Shown one piece after another: positions 26,253-37,825 of a stretch of 64,000 nt of DNA. Below the pieces are notes generated by a model, which worked only from the letters and a program-made list of their open reading frames with translations, ran no database searches and was not told the DNA's origin. Numbering within the stretch: the first letter of the stretch is position 1; each line of letters starts with the position of its first letter. The stretch is from Fibrisoma limi BUZ 3 (GTDB lineage: Bacteria; Bacteroidota; Bacteroidia; Cytophagales; Spirosomataceae), in assembly GCF_000296815.2 (NCBI RefSeq), contig NZ_CAIT01000004.1, forward strand, positions 868,001-932,000, in the 5' to 3' direction. The position numbers and the translations under genes were made by a program.

Positions 26253-27500
26253 TTAAAACTCCAACACCTCATTATCTCCAAAATTCTCGTAGCTCGACGT
26301 AATCACCTGCTCGCCGGGCTGCAAACCTTCCAGCACTTCGTAGTATTCCGGGTTCTTGCGGCCCAGCGTGATGTTACGCTTCACGGCCCGCTTGCCGTCA
26401 TTGCCGACTACGTATACCCAGTTACCACCCGTGTCGGAGAAGAAGCCACCCACCGGCAGCAGGGTCGCTTTAGAAGCTTTACCCAGTTCAAGCTGAATCG
26501 GCGACGACTGCCCGCGCTTGATGCCTTTGGGAGCCCCTTTCGTGAAGATCATGTCCACTTCAAAGCGGCCGTTGCGGACTTCCGGATAAACCCGGGTGAT
26601 CTCCAGTTCGTGTTTCTCGTTGTTAAACTCGAAGGTTCCTTTCAGACCGGTGAAGATGCGGTTCAGGTAGTGTTCGTCAACACCGACACGCATTTTAAAG
26701 CCATCCAGGTCGTCGATCTGGCCGATGTTCTGGCCCTGGTTGATGTTCGAACCTACTTCTATGTCCATCGACGACAGCAGACCCGAAACGGGGGCTTTGA
26801 CGACCAGGTTATTCAGGGTTTGCTGCCAGAGCGCTACGTTCTTCTGGGTCCGGGCCAGGGTGCCTTCGAGCATTTGAATCTGCGTTTTGGCGTTCTCTTC
26901 CTGGTATTTCTGCGACTCTACTTCAATCTTTCGCTGCTCAACCAGACGCTCATAATCGTTTTTAGCTTTTATGTAATCCTGCTCCGACACGACCTTATCT
27001 TTGAACAGCTTAGCCTGCCGGTCGTAAACGTCTTTCGCCTGGCTGATCTGAAAATCCAGGTCCGACAGTGTCTTCCGTTGCGTATAGCGTTCCACGCGCA
27101 GGCGTTGCCGGGTGTTTTGCAGATCATTGACGAGTCGGTTGGCTTCCGTTTCCGACTGCAGGAAGTTCAGCCGCAGGTTCTGGTTTTCCAGACGGAGCAG
27201 CACGTCGCCCTGCTTCACCATACTGCCGCCTTCTACCAGTTTCTCGGTTACATACCCCCCGGCGATGGCGTCGAGCCGGATGGTTTTCAGGGGTTGAACG
27301 ACACCCGTTACAGCGATGAAATCTTCAAAAGGCCCGGTCGATACAGTTGATACGGTTATCTTTTCGCGCTCAACGTTCAGTTTCGAGCGGTTGTCAGCGA
27401 ATAAAAACGTATAGGCCAGCAGGGAACTAATAAGCACTGCACCTACGGCGATAAGAATGCGCTGTTGAGTCCAAAATCGTTTAGGTAAGACGCGATCCAT
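26253..27500 (-). CDS. HlyD/MacA-family periplasmic adaptor (membrane fusion) protein
   Basis: 415 residues. It has an N-terminal membrane anchor (~12-36, ILIAVGAVLISSLLAYTFLFA), split lipoyl-like strands around a long alpha-helical hairpin (~95-215, rich in heptads such as RLVNDLQNTRQRLRVER and DYERLVEQRKIEVESQ), then the beta-barrel and membrane-proximal domains. The role is to link inner-membrane ABC permeases to an outer-membrane exit duct. No TolC homologue is encoded in the window. It is the first gene of the unit and has a sigma-54-like promoter about 60 nt upstream of the expected start, with activator dyads behind it. Confidence 0.95.
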   Translation of the reverse strand: MDRVLPKRFWTQQRILIAVGAVLISSLLAYTFLFADNRSKLNVEREKITVSTVSTGPFEDFIAVTGVVQPLKTIRLDAIAGGYVTEKLVEGGSMVKQGDVLLRLENQNLRLNFLQSETEANRLVNDLQNTRQRLRVERYTQRKTLSDLDFQISQAKDVYDRQAKLFKDKVVSEQDYIKAKNDYERLVEQRKIEVESQKYQEENAKTQIQMLEGTLARTQKNVALWQQTLNNLVVKAPVSGLLSSMDIEVGSNINQGQNIGQIDDLDGFKMRVGVDEHYLNRIFTGLKGTFEFNNEKHELEITRVYPEVRNGRFEVDMIFTKGAPKGIKRGQSSPIQLELGKASKATLLPVGGFFSDTGGNWVYVVGNDGKRAVKRNITLGRKNPEYYEVLEGLQPGEQVITSSYENFGDNEVLEF

Positions 27501-27570
27501 TAGTCAAAAATTGAATGATTGAGGGTTGACGATTAAACTGATTATTCTGCTCGATCATTGATCATAGATT

Positions 27571-27587
27571 CCCAATAGTCGTGCCAA
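27571..27587 (-). promoter_or_regulatory. Candidate sigma-54 promoter of the adaptor/ATPase/permease operon
   Basis: On the minus strand the sequence reads TTGGCACGACTATTGGG: a perfect -24 element (TGGCACG, GG at 27585-27584) and a TTGG in place of TTGC at -12 (27573-27572), with the required 10-nt spacing. The predicted start is near 27560, leaving a ~60-nt leader before the ATG at 27500. The adjacent regulator gene encodes a sigma-54 activator. Confidence 0.65.
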
Positions 27588-27640
27588 CCAGACAAATATA
27601 CTGACAATCAGTGGTGTTAGGCCTGGTGCGCTTTTAAAGC

Positions 27641-27677
27641 TGTCCGCTTTCGGACGAACGGCTGTCCGCTTTTGTGA
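27641..27677. promoter_or_regulatory. Candidate enhancer dyads upstream of the adaptor operon
   Basis: A perfect dyad GTCCG-CTTT-CGGAC (27642-27655) is centred 64 bp behind the -24 GG. A second GTCCG-CTTT half-site (27664-27672), centred 22 bp further on, lacks its partner half. The layout matches 8023-8060 upstream of the second permease unit. Confidence 0.65.
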
Positions 27678-27702
27678 TTCAACCCTTCAGCAAGTCAACC
27701 AC

Positions 27703-29397
27703 TCAATTTTTGACCTCCAGCAAGACATATGGCTGTAGAGTTTGCGGCCGGGTGGCTGGGTTCAGAAACGGGTAGCTGAGTTTGCTGACGTGGTAGTACG
27801 GAAAGGTTGCAACCGTACGGGGTGCAAATCCGTTGTTGCGTAGCGAATCCGCGTAGGCCGCAGATGTAAACACCAGAACAGGTTCCTGGGCAACCCGTCG
27901 GCGCAGCATCGAGTCCGGACGAGCGTACCAAACGGGCCGGTCGACGTAAAATTCGTAGGACCAGGCGCTCTCGCCGTACGTACCGGTACCGTAAATGGCG
28001 GTCGTTGGGGGCAGGTCCTGTCGGGTGTTAACGTAGTGGGCGGCAACCATACCGGCCTGATACTGAAGCAGCGACGGGTAAAAGAACAGGTTCAGTACGC
28101 CCGCCAGCAGCAGCATAACACCCGTCATACGTCCCATGAGCGAGAGCAGCTTGTTGTTTCTGAAAAGCAGTGCGGTTGCCAGTGCCACAACCCCTACCCA
28201 GACCAGCGCTCCGGTGAGTCGCTCGGGTTGGAACAGAAGCAGTACGGCTACGATCAGCACAACGAGCAAGCCCCCGATGATTGTCTGGCCGATGGTCCAG
28301 CGGCTGAGGTTGACCGGCGACAGGCTAACCAGAAACTGGGCCGTCAGAATGGCGAAGAACGGAAAGACGATGTTCATGTAGTGCGGCAACTGGAAGCCCG
28401 AGGCCGAAAACAGCAGGAACGTAGCCAGTCCAGACCCCAGCGATACGTATTCGGGCAGCGGGTTGCGCCGACGAGCCAGCCCGAGTAGTACACTACCGAC
28501 GCTGATGTATAGCGGGAGTGACCAGGGTAGAAACGCCCAGAGTAACGTATGTACGAAGAAGAACGGATCGCCCGAGCCTTTGATCGGTCCTGTATTGAAA
28601 AAGCGGCCAAACTGGCTGTCCCAGAAGAAGAAACGGACACCGGAAACGTCGGTCTTACCGAAAACTACCTTGTCGGGATGCAGATCGAATTGCAGGTAAA
28701 GGGTGATGATCTCGGGGAGTGTAAACAGCGCCGACAGGATCACCACAACGTACCAGCGGGGCTTCAGCAACTCCCGCCAGTTGCCCGTCAGCAGCCAGTG
28801 CAACACCAGCCCGGCCCCGATCGGTACCACCACAAACGGCCCCTTGGTCATCAGGGCGCAACCGGTCAGGAACGAACCGAGCAGGATGTGCAGCCAGGGC
28901 CTGGGGGCGTTCTGAAATACGCGATAAAAGTGATAAACCGGCCCAATTACCAGCGCCGTCAGGTACGGTTCGGCCCGAACGTCGCTGTTGGATAGGATAC
29001 CGTGAAAAGCCGTCAGGAAAACGATAGTGGCTACCTGCGCAACGATTTTGGAGTACATTAGCCGGGCAAACCGGTAGGTATACACCGTGCTTAACCCAAA
29101 AAAGAGCAGGGCCGGGAGCTTGTAGGCGACCGTATTAATACCCAATAAAAGATAACTAAACGCCGTTATCCAGAACGGAAAATGGGGTTTGTCGAGCCAG
29201 TCGCGGCCAACTGCGTACAGGTTGACAAAATCGCCGTTGAGGGCCATCGTTTTGGCGATACTGGCATATAAGGCACCGTCGGGTTCGAGGATCGGCGGGT
29301 ATAGTCCTGTGGCGTTTAAAAACAAACCGGTAGCGACAAGGGCGTAAAACCAGCGGTCGGTCAATGCATGAGTAAGGTGCTCCTGAGAAGTTAACAT
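27703..29397 (-). CDS. GT39-type (ArnT/PMT-like) polytopic glycosyltransferase
   Basis: 564 residues with about a dozen hydrophobic segments. The first periplasmic loop contains EPDGALYASIAKTMALNGDF (from E38), with the acidic pair expected for lipid-phosphate-sugar transferases, followed by DWLDKPHFPFW. Enzymes of this kind sit in the inner membrane and move a sugar from an undecaprenyl-phosphate donor to lipid A or protein. The soluble C-terminal part (~450-564) is a small periplasmic domain. It is transcribed toward the adaptor operon, with the sigma-54 region between them. A link to envelope modification sensed by the adjacent two-component system is plausible but not shown. Confidence 0.88.
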   Translation of the reverse strand: MLTSQEHLTHALTDRWFYALVATGLFLNATGLYPPILEPDGALYASIAKTMALNGDFVNLYAVGRDWLDKPHFPFWITAFSYLLLGINTVAYKLPALLFFGLSTVYTYRFARLMYSKIVAQVATIVFLTAFHGILSNSDVRAEPYLTALVIGPVYHFYRVFQNAPRPWLHILLGSFLTGCALMTKGPFVVVPIGAGLVLHWLLTGNWRELLKPRWYVVVILSALFTLPEIITLYLQFDLHPDKVVFGKTDVSGVRFFFWDSQFGRFFNTGPIKGSGDPFFFVHTLLWAFLPWSLPLYISVGSVLLGLARRRNPLPEYVSLGSGLATFLLFSASGFQLPHYMNIVFPFFAILTAQFLVSLSPVNLSRWTIGQTIIGGLLVVLIVAVLLLFQPERLTGALVWVGVVALATALLFRNNKLLSLMGRMTGVMLLLAGVLNLFFYPSLLQYQAGMVAAHYVNTRQDLPPTTAIYGTGTYGESAWSYEFYVDRPVWYARPDSMLRRRVAQEPVLVFTSAAYADSLRNNGFAPRTVATFPYYHVSKLSYPFLNPATRPQTLQPYVLLEVKN

Positions 29398-29409
29398 GGT
29401 ACTGATCGG

Positions 29410-29429
29410 GTCGGAGGCTCAGCTCCGAC
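29410..29429. repeat. Short palindrome GTCGGAG-N6-CTCCGAC
   Basis: A perfect 7-bp inverted repeat lies 13 bp upstream of the glycosyltransferase start, in the divergent gap with the response regulator gene. It could be an operator or another intergenic palindrome type. Confidence 0.4.
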
Positions 29430-29555
29430 GTAATGGCAGCTTTATAAGTCTGAAAGCCGACACCAGAAATTTCAACTGGTAAGGCAAAATAACACAACAA
29501 AACCGGATTTTAGCCGCTGATACAGCCTTGTGTGCAACTATCACGCCGATACGTT

Positions 29556-29563
29556 TATCTTTG
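29556..29563 (+). promoter_or_regulatory. Weak candidate -7 element of the response regulator gene
   Basis: TATCTTTG matches TAnnTTTG and ends 4 bp before the ATG at 29568, which would make the transcript nearly leaderless. A convincing -33 TTTG at normal distance is absent. Confidence 0.25.
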
Positions 29564-29567
29564 GTCT

Positions 29568-30950
<1,383 letters not shown>

Positions 30951-31013
30951 TGTAGTTTGTGGTTTGTAGTTGAACTAGACGAAGCAACCACGAACTACAA
31001 ACCACAAACTACA
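30951..31013. repeat. T-vocabulary palindrome 1 between regulator and kinase genes
   Basis: A perfect 21-bp inverted repeat: 30951-30971 (TGTAGTTTGTGGTTTGTAGTT) with 30993-31013, and a 21-nt loop. One more ACCACA word follows on the right. It begins directly after the stop of the regulator gene. Related palindromes lie at 42514-42580 and 44031-44104. Confidence 0.85.
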
Positions 31014-31024
31014 AACCACAAGCA

Positions 31025-32446
31025 ATGGGGCATTTTAGCGTAGGACTGGCGTGGCGTTTACTTTTGATCGTGCTGTTATCCGGCCTGATGGTATACGTGT
31101 ATCTTCAGCAAGCCAGTGGGCTGTTGCTGTTGCCGCTCCTGATTTTGCACATTGTTATTTCAGTCAGTCTATACCGCTACGTCACGGGGCTGAATCGTAA
31201 GCTGACGCGGTTTCTGGAATCCGTGCGCTACTCCGATTTTACGGTCGCTTTCCGAACCGACAATGAGCTTGGTCCCAGTTTTCGCGATCTGAACAGTCAG
31301 TTCAACGAAGTACTTGATGCCTTTCGGGTAGCCCGCGCCGAGAAAGAAGCGAATCTGCATTACCTCAACACCATCGTTCAGCACGTTAGCGTCGGTCTGC
31401 TCACCTTCGATGCGGCCGGACAGGTAGAACTGGTCAACCAGGCTGCCCTGCGGCTGCTGGGTATCTACCGGCTTCGGCACCTCAATGACCTGAAGAACGT
31501 CCATCCGGAACTGGTCGAACTGTTACAGTCGCCGGATCGCGGGCCGTCGGTCAACGTAGCTGCTCCCATTGTTTACCAGACCGGATCGCGGCTGAAAGGC
31601 TCCGACCGGGAACTGTCGATTCGCTGCGCGTCGGTGCGGCTGCGTGGACGGTTGGTGACGGTAGCCTCGCTGCAAAACATCCGTACCGAGCTGCAGCAGC
31701 GGGAACTGGAAGCCTGGCAAAACCTGACAAAGGTGTTGCGGCACGAAATCATGAACTCCATTACGCCCATTGTATCGCTGGCCGGTACCATGCGCGACAT
31801 TGTCGAAACAGATCTGTTGCCGCTGCCCGCTGGGCCAAATTCTGCCGATCACAATTTGAACGGGAACGGTAGTACGTTCAGGCCGCCTGATGCTGCGTAC
31901 GCCGATGCGGTAGGCGACTTGCGCGATGCGTTGATGACGATCGAGCAGCGGGGCGAAGGCATCATGCGCTTTGTGGACGCGTATCGTCATTTTACATCGA
32001 TCCCTCAGCCGGTTTTTGACGAAGTCGCCGTCGAGAAGCTGCTCCGCCACGTAGCCCAGTTGGTCCAGGCCGATAAGCCAGATTTCCCCATAACCATTTC
32101 CGTTGCCACGCCAAATTTGAGCATTCGGGCCGATGGGGGGCAGATCGAGATGGTGCTGATCAATCTGTTGCGCAACGCCGTCGAAAGTTTGGGCAGCAAA
32201 CCCGACCCGCTGATTCAGATCAGTGCCGCTCAGGATGGAACCCGAGTTATTGTTCAGGTAGCCGACAACGGGCCGGGTATTGAACCCGAAGCGATGGAGC
32301 AGATTTTTATACCCTTCTACACTACCAAGAAAACCGGCTCGGGGATTGGTTTAAGCCTGTCACGACAGATCATGCAGCTCCACGACGGTCAACTGACGGT
32401 TGAATCAACTGTCGGCAAGGGCAGCACGTTTAGCCTGGTCTTCTGA
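31025..32446 (+). CDS. PAS-containing sensor histidine kinase
   Basis: 473 residues. Two N-terminal helices (~9-27 and ~33-52) with almost no periplasmic loop suggest sensing in the membrane or cytoplasm. A HAMP-like stretch (~53-110) and a PAS-like domain (~112-220, GLLTFDAAGQVELVNQAALRLLGI) follow. The phospho-accepting His240 sits in LRHEIMNSITPIVSLA. The ATPase domain has N384 (LLRNAVES), DNGPG (414-418) and GSGIG (438-442). A ~45-residue insert rich in Pro/Asn/Gly (265-295) separates the two helices of the dimerisation domain. It is the cognate kinase of the regulator just upstream. Together they probably govern the efflux array. Confidence 0.95.
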   Translation: MGHFSVGLAWRLLLIVLLSGLMVYVYLQQASGLLLLPLLILHIVISVSLYRYVTGLNRKLTRFLESVRYSDFTVAFRTDNELGPSFRDLNSQFNEVLDAFRVARAEKEANLHYLNTIVQHVSVGLLTFDAAGQVELVNQAALRLLGIYRLRHLNDLKNVHPELVELLQSPDRGPSVNVAAPIVYQTGSRLKGSDRELSIRCASVRLRGRLVTVASLQNIRTELQQRELEAWQNLTKVLRHEIMNSITPIVSLAGTMRDIVETDLLPLPAGPNSADHNLNGNGSTFRPPDAAYADAVGDLRDALMTIEQRGEGIMRFVDAYRHFTSIPQPVFDEVAVEKLLRHVAQLVQADKPDFPITISVATPNLSIRADGGQIEMVLINLLRNAVESLGSKPDPLIQISAAQDGTRVIVQVADNGPGIEPEAMEQIFIPFYTTKKTGSGIGLSLSRQIMQLHDGQLTVESTVGKGSTFSLVF

Positions 32447-32506
32447 ATTATTTAGGCATCGGTAAAGATGGATCAATATTTTGCCGGTAATTTTGTGTGA
32501 AACTAG

Positions 32507-33754
32507 TTGGTTTCGTACTTGCTTACCTCCTCCAATACAACCTCAGCCACCCTTCGTAGTACGAGCCTGTACACGTTGCCGTTCTGGCTACTGTGTGCCA
32601 GCAACTTTCTGTTCTCGGCCAGCTTTCAGATGCTTATTCCCGAACTACCCGACCATCTGACGCGGTTGGGTGGGCGCGAGTACGTTGGGTTGATCATTGC
32701 CCTCTTTACGCTTACGGCGGGCATATCGCGTCCGTTCAGCGGCAAACTGACCGATACCATCGGCCGCGTGCCGGTCATGGCCTTTGGATCGCTGGTGTGT
32801 TTTGTCTGCGGCTTTCTCTACCCGTATCTCCTGACCGTCTGGGGCTTTCTGATGCTCCGGCTTGTCCACGGCTTTTCGACCGGCACCAAACCCACGGCCA
32901 CGGCTGCGTACGTGGCCGACGTAGTACCCGCCGACCGTCGCGGGGAGGCAATGGGGGCGCTGGGCCTGTTCACGGCTACGGGCATGTCGCTCGGACCGGC
33001 TATCGGTAGCTGGCTGGCCGATGCGTTTTCGATCAACGTACTGTTCTGGGTATCCTCCATGTTTGCCCTGCTGTCGATTGGTATCCTGCTGCGGATGCCC
33101 GAAACGCTGCCGGTACGTCAGCCGTTTCGGTTCGGTTTGCTCAAGCTGAAAGCCAATGAGGTATTTGATAAACAAGCCACTAAACCTTTCATCGTTTTAT
33201 TGCTGCAATCATTCTCGTCGGGGGCGGTGTTGACGCTGGCTCCAGCCTTGAGTACGTCGCTCGGCATTACCAACAAAGGTTTATTTTTCACGGTCTATAC
33301 CATTGCGTCCCTGGCTGTGCGGCTAACGTTCAGCCGGTCGTCGGATCGCTACGGCCGCGTTCCCGTGCTGGCGCTGTCGACGGCGGTGCTGGTTGTTTCC
33401 ATGATACTGCTGACGCTGATCGACGCTGGCGATCCAAATGCGTCTGTCTGGTTCTGGGCGGCCGGTATCTGTTTTGGATTGTCGTGGGGCATGAACTCGC
33501 CCACCGTGCAGGCCTGGACTGCCGATCTCAGCGACGAAGCGACGCGTGGTCGGGCTATGGCAACCATGTACATTGCGCTGGAAGCCGGCATCGGGCTTGG
33601 GGCCGTGGTGTCGGGCTGGCTGTTGAATCACTTTGCCGGCGAGGCAGGACTCGACGCTTCGTTTGGGCTTTCGGGGTTGCTGGCGGCCGTGGCAACCCTC
33701 TATCTGATTGGGTTATGGCGTCAGCGGAATCGGTCAACGGAGCAGAGCCAATGA
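32507..33754 (+). CDS. Major facilitator superfamily transporter
   Basis: About 415 residues and 12 hydrophobic segments. The conserved loop 2-3 motif appears as GKLTDTIGRVPVM (~85-97), and a related SDRYGRVPVL in the second half. No ATG precedes the first helix. The frame begins with TTG at 32507 (another TTG at 32519), so the exact start is uncertain. It resembles drug/sugar efflux MFS proteins, with no substrate determinant I can identify. The stop overlaps the next gene by ATGA, implying translational coupling. Confidence 0.9.
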   Translation: MVSYLLTSSNTTSATLRSTSLYTLPFWLLCASNFLFSASFQMLIPELPDHLTRLGGREYVGLIIALFTLTAGISRPFSGKLTDTIGRVPVMAFGSLVCFVCGFLYPYLLTVWGFLMLRLVHGFSTGTKPTATAAYVADVVPADRRGEAMGALGLFTATGMSLGPAIGSWLADAFSINVLFWVSSMFALLSIGILLRMPETLPVRQPFRFGLLKLKANEVFDKQATKPFIVLLLQSFSSGAVLTLAPALSTSLGITNKGLFFTVYTIASLAVRLTFSRSSDRYGRVPVLALSTAVLVVSMILLTLIDAGDPNASVWFWAAGICFGLSWGMNSPTVQAWTADLSDEATRGRAMATMYIALEAGIGLGAVVSGWLLNHFAGEAGLDASFGLSGLLAAVATLYLIGLWRQRNRSTEQSQ

Positions 33755-34152
33755 CGTTGGATGACCTTGAGCCACGTATCCGCCCATTGGTGGAAGCCCT
33801 GAACCAGACCGGGCTGCTCCGAACGTTTTCGAGTTGCGAAGGGCACTATGAGCCGCATGAACAAACGTTAGTCGACCGTAATTTTGCATTTGTCAAATTT
33901 GTGCCGGCTGATGGGATCACGGAGCAGGCGGTAGAGTCGTTTCTGGGGGTGTTGCTCGCCCGGTTCAAAGCCCGACATGGCCTGATGCCCATTCATCTGA
34001 TTGGCTACAAATTGTTTACCCCGTTGGATGAGGAAGCCGTCGAACGCTCATTCGTACTGGAGCTTCGGCCGTTCAACCGCTTTGATCCGCCTGCCACAAA
34101 ACGCTCGGATACTGACCGGGCCATTGAGCGACTGGTGCGGCTTGTCCAGTAA
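33751..34152 (+). CDS. Hypothetical protein with SSCEGH motif
   Basis: 133 residues from the ATG at 33751. I chose this start because it overlaps the MFS stop as ATGA and is preceded by GGAG at a suitable distance; an in-frame ATG at 33715 is possible. The N-terminus predicts a helix (LEPRIRPLVEALNQTG), followed by TFSSCEGHYEPHE, reminiscent of the S-x-C-x-GH loops in small metal- or substrate-binding domains. The rest alternates strands and helices. No signal peptide. Family not recognised; function unknown, presumably coupled to the transporter by expression. Confidence 0.75.
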   Translation: MTLDDLEPRIRPLVEALNQTGLLRTFSSCEGHYEPHEQTLVDRNFAFVKFVPADGITEQAVESFLGVLLARFKARHGLMPIHLIGYKLFTPLDEEAVERSFVLELRPFNRFDPPATKRSDTDRAIERLVRLVQ

Positions 34153-34255
34153 CAGCATCTGCCCTAGCGCTTAATGATAGAGCAGGACAAGCTGGCCCGA
34201 TGAATTGATTACTTTTCCGGGCAGTTCATTCAAAAATCTAATTTCGGCATCATCA

Positions 34256-35635
34256 ATGAAACGTATCCTGCACGCGTGGCTGTTGCTCATTGGGCCATGG
34301 CTGCTGATGACCTGTTCGCCCGGAACGGAAGCACAGGTGACGGCAGATAAGGTCGTTACTGTTACGGTCGATACAACCAAAACCTTCCAGACAATGGTGG
34401 GTTTTGGCGGCTATAATCCTGAGAAACAGGCCGAGCGGCTGGTCAATGACCTGGGGCTTACCATTCACCGGGGTGAGGTCGGCTATGGGTTCAGGGAGAC
34501 CCCCAACGGACCCTATAACTTTGATAAAGCCAACGATGTCAGCGGAGGAACGGCCAATCTGCTGCGGTTAAAGCAATTGGGTGTCAATACGTTCATTGCG
34601 ACCTTATGGAGCCCGCCCGCCTGGATGAAAGAAAACGAGAATCTGCGGGGACAGGGCGATCCGAAAAATCGACTCAAGCCCGGTATGGAGGAGGCTCTGG
34701 CAAATTACTGCGTTGAGTACGTCCGGCAGTTTTATGAGCGCGTAGGGCTTGAGTTATATGCGTTGTGCGTACAGAATGAGCCGTTTTTTGCCCAGCCGTT
34801 TCCGTCATGCGTATTCAAGCCAAATGAACTACCGGCCATCATGGCACTGGTGGGCCGGAAACTGGCGAACGCAACCTACGCGGACGGGAAGCCGGTTACA
34901 ACCCGGCTGTTTGGGCCGGAAGATGTGCAGTATTTCCCCCGTATCAGTGAGTATTTCGATAATATTCACGCGAATAAGGAGGCCTTGCAGTACACGCGGT
35001 TCCTGGCCGTTCATGGGTATACGAACGACGGTGTGAAGCCTACCGATAAGAATCCGGCTAACTGGCGCGGCACCTACGCGCTGGCCCAACGTAGTGGCAA
35101 AACACTCTGGATGACCGAAACATCCGGTTATTCAAACACCTGGGAGCCAGCTCCTGTTTTTGCCGATGGTGAAACCAAAACCCTGCCCGGCGCATTCGGG
35201 CTGGCTGAGAATATCTACACCGCCCTCAAGTTCGGTAACGTATCGGCCTGGGTGTGGTGGCGACTGAGTGTTCAGGAAGACTACTGGATTGACGAAACGC
35301 TGATCTATAAAGGAGTGCCGCACCGGTTTTATTACACCTCTAAACAGTTTTACCGGTACATCCGGCCGGGTGCTGTACGGGTTGAATGCACGGCCGACAA
35401 CGATGACGTACTAACGGTGGCGTTCCGACATCCCGACGGGTCAGTAACATTGGTGTTGATGAATCGCGGCCAGCAACCGGTGGCCATTAAACTGGCAGGA
35501 GCGGGGCTGTCCCGAAGCCTGAAGCGGTACCAGAGTTCACCAACTGAAAATTGCGTTACAAAAGAAAGTATAACTCCGACCGACATCGTGACGATGCCCG
35601 GTCGGAGCGTGATAACCTTGACGGATGTTAACTAA
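34256..35635 (+). CDS. GH30-family glycoside hydrolase, lipoprotein
   Basis: 459 residues from the ATG at 34256; an in-frame frame extends to 34205 but the signal begins here (MKRILHAWLLLIGPWLL, lipobox LMTC with Cys20). The (beta/alpha)8 domain includes FGGYNPEKQA near the start, TLWSPPAWMKEN, the acid/base Glu in CVQNEP and the nucleophile Glu in WMTETSG. The C-terminal ~85 residues form the beta-sandwich typical of GH30 (VALMNRG-like LVLMNRGQQPVAIKL). Enzymes of this family act on xylan, glucosylceramide or beta-1,6-glucan; the exact substrate cannot be told. Likely anchored at the cell envelope. It converges with hslU. Confidence 0.9.
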   Translation: MKRILHAWLLLIGPWLLMTCSPGTEAQVTADKVVTVTVDTTKTFQTMVGFGGYNPEKQAERLVNDLGLTIHRGEVGYGFRETPNGPYNFDKANDVSGGTANLLRLKQLGVNTFIATLWSPPAWMKENENLRGQGDPKNRLKPGMEEALANYCVEYVRQFYERVGLELYALCVQNEPFFAQPFPSCVFKPNELPAIMALVGRKLANATYADGKPVTTRLFGPEDVQYFPRISEYFDNIHANKEALQYTRFLAVHGYTNDGVKPTDKNPANWRGTYALAQRSGKTLWMTETSGYSNTWEPAPVFADGETKTLPGAFGLAENIYTALKFGNVSAWVWWRLSVQEDYWIDETLIYKGVPHRFYYTSKQFYRYIRPGAVRVECTADNDDVLTVAFRHPDGSVTLVLMNRGQQPVAIKLAGAGLSRSLKRYQSSPTENCVTKESITPTDIVTMPGRSVITLTDVN

Positions 35636-35648
35636 GCGAGAGACTCGC
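35636..35648. terminator. Small stem-loop between convergent GH30 and hslU genes
   Basis: GCGAG-AGA-CTCGC immediately follows the GH30 stop codon. There is no T-run. Its position suggests a weak terminator for one or both genes. Confidence 0.35.
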
Positions 35649-35660
35649 GATGACTAACCA

Positions 35661-37040
<1,380 letters not shown>

Positions 37041-37191
37041 TATGAAACAGTAAACCGTTTTGTTTCAGGTGTCTTGTTGGGAGTGGAAGTCTCCGCAACA
37101 AAGGGACTGTTTCAAAGAAACACAGGAAACGACAAAATGTGCGAACTGACCGGGATTTTTTGAAGAATGGTGTGCACGAAGGAGGTATGGA

Positions 37192-37752
37192 TCAAAAGAC
37201 GCCCTCGTAAATGTCGCGTAGTGTAAACGTGATAGTCAGAGCTGTTACGTCGAACGAATCGGTAAGGTCGGTGTAAAAGGCGTACTCCCATTTCGTACCG
37301 GTGCGTTGGTAGACTTCAACAAGGGGCTCGGCTTGAGAAACAATCAGGTAGCAGTCGACGGAAGGCATGGCTACGTACTCGTGAAACTTCTCGTCGTGAT
37401 CTACACCCGATGAATTTTCCGACGTCACTTCAACGGTCATCACCGCTTTATGAACGACGTGCGTATCGTCGGCATCGTCGGCCGGAACGACCATGATGTC
37501 AGGGTATCGGTATCTGCGGTTAGGTATCGTCCGAAGTTTAACGTCGTGATTATACACATCAAAAGGTAAACCTTTCAGGTTCAGGCGCAGGTGAAAATAG
37601 ATATTCCCGGCTACTTTGTTGGCTTTCTTCGATTCCCCCGGCATTTCAATTAAGATTCCATCTACAAATTCGTGCTTTACCTCCGAGCGCTTTTCCAGTT
37701 CGAGGTACTCATCTACGGTGTAGATGCGTTTTCCGGTCTCTTCCGCTATCAT
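37192..37752 (-). CDS. Uma2-family (DUF820) restriction-endonuclease-like protein
   Basis: 186 residues from the ATG at 37752 (MIAEETGKRIYTVDEYLELE); the frame extends to 37818 but those 22 residues look like non-coding leader. It has the Uma2 pattern: YTVDEYLELEKRSEVKHEFVDGILIEM, RRYRYPDIMVV, VTVEVTSENS and D-x-KFHEY. These carry the E...D...ExK-like residues of the PD-(D/E)XK fold. Members are abundant in Cytophagales and cyanobacteria; the physiological role is not established. It lies alone between hslU and the SMR gene on the minus strand. Confidence 0.88.
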   Translation of the reverse strand: MIAEETGKRIYTVDEYLELEKRSEVKHEFVDGILIEMPGESKKANKVAGNIYFHLRLNLKGLPFDVYNHDVKLRTIPNRRYRYPDIMVVPADDADDTHVVHKAVMTVEVTSENSSGVDHDEKFHEYVAMPSVDCYLIVSQAEPLVEVYQRTGTKWEYAFYTDLTDSFDVTALTITFTLRDIYEGVF

Positions 37753-37825
37753 ATTGACTCGCTCTGATTTGATATTGGTGAAAATACGAAGGTTACCCCG
37801 AAAAGCCAAGCTATGCACGCAGGTA

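Noticed and set aside
26181-27350. Long plus-strand ORF (389 codons)
   Set aside because: It lies antisense to the adaptor gene, whose HlyD/MacA features are unmistakable. The translated product is rich in His/Phe/Arg without domain character, as expected of a shadow frame.
30951-31013. CRISPR array at the GTTTGTGG repeats
   Set aside because: Only two arms in inverted orientation, no direct repeat-spacer series and no cas genes.
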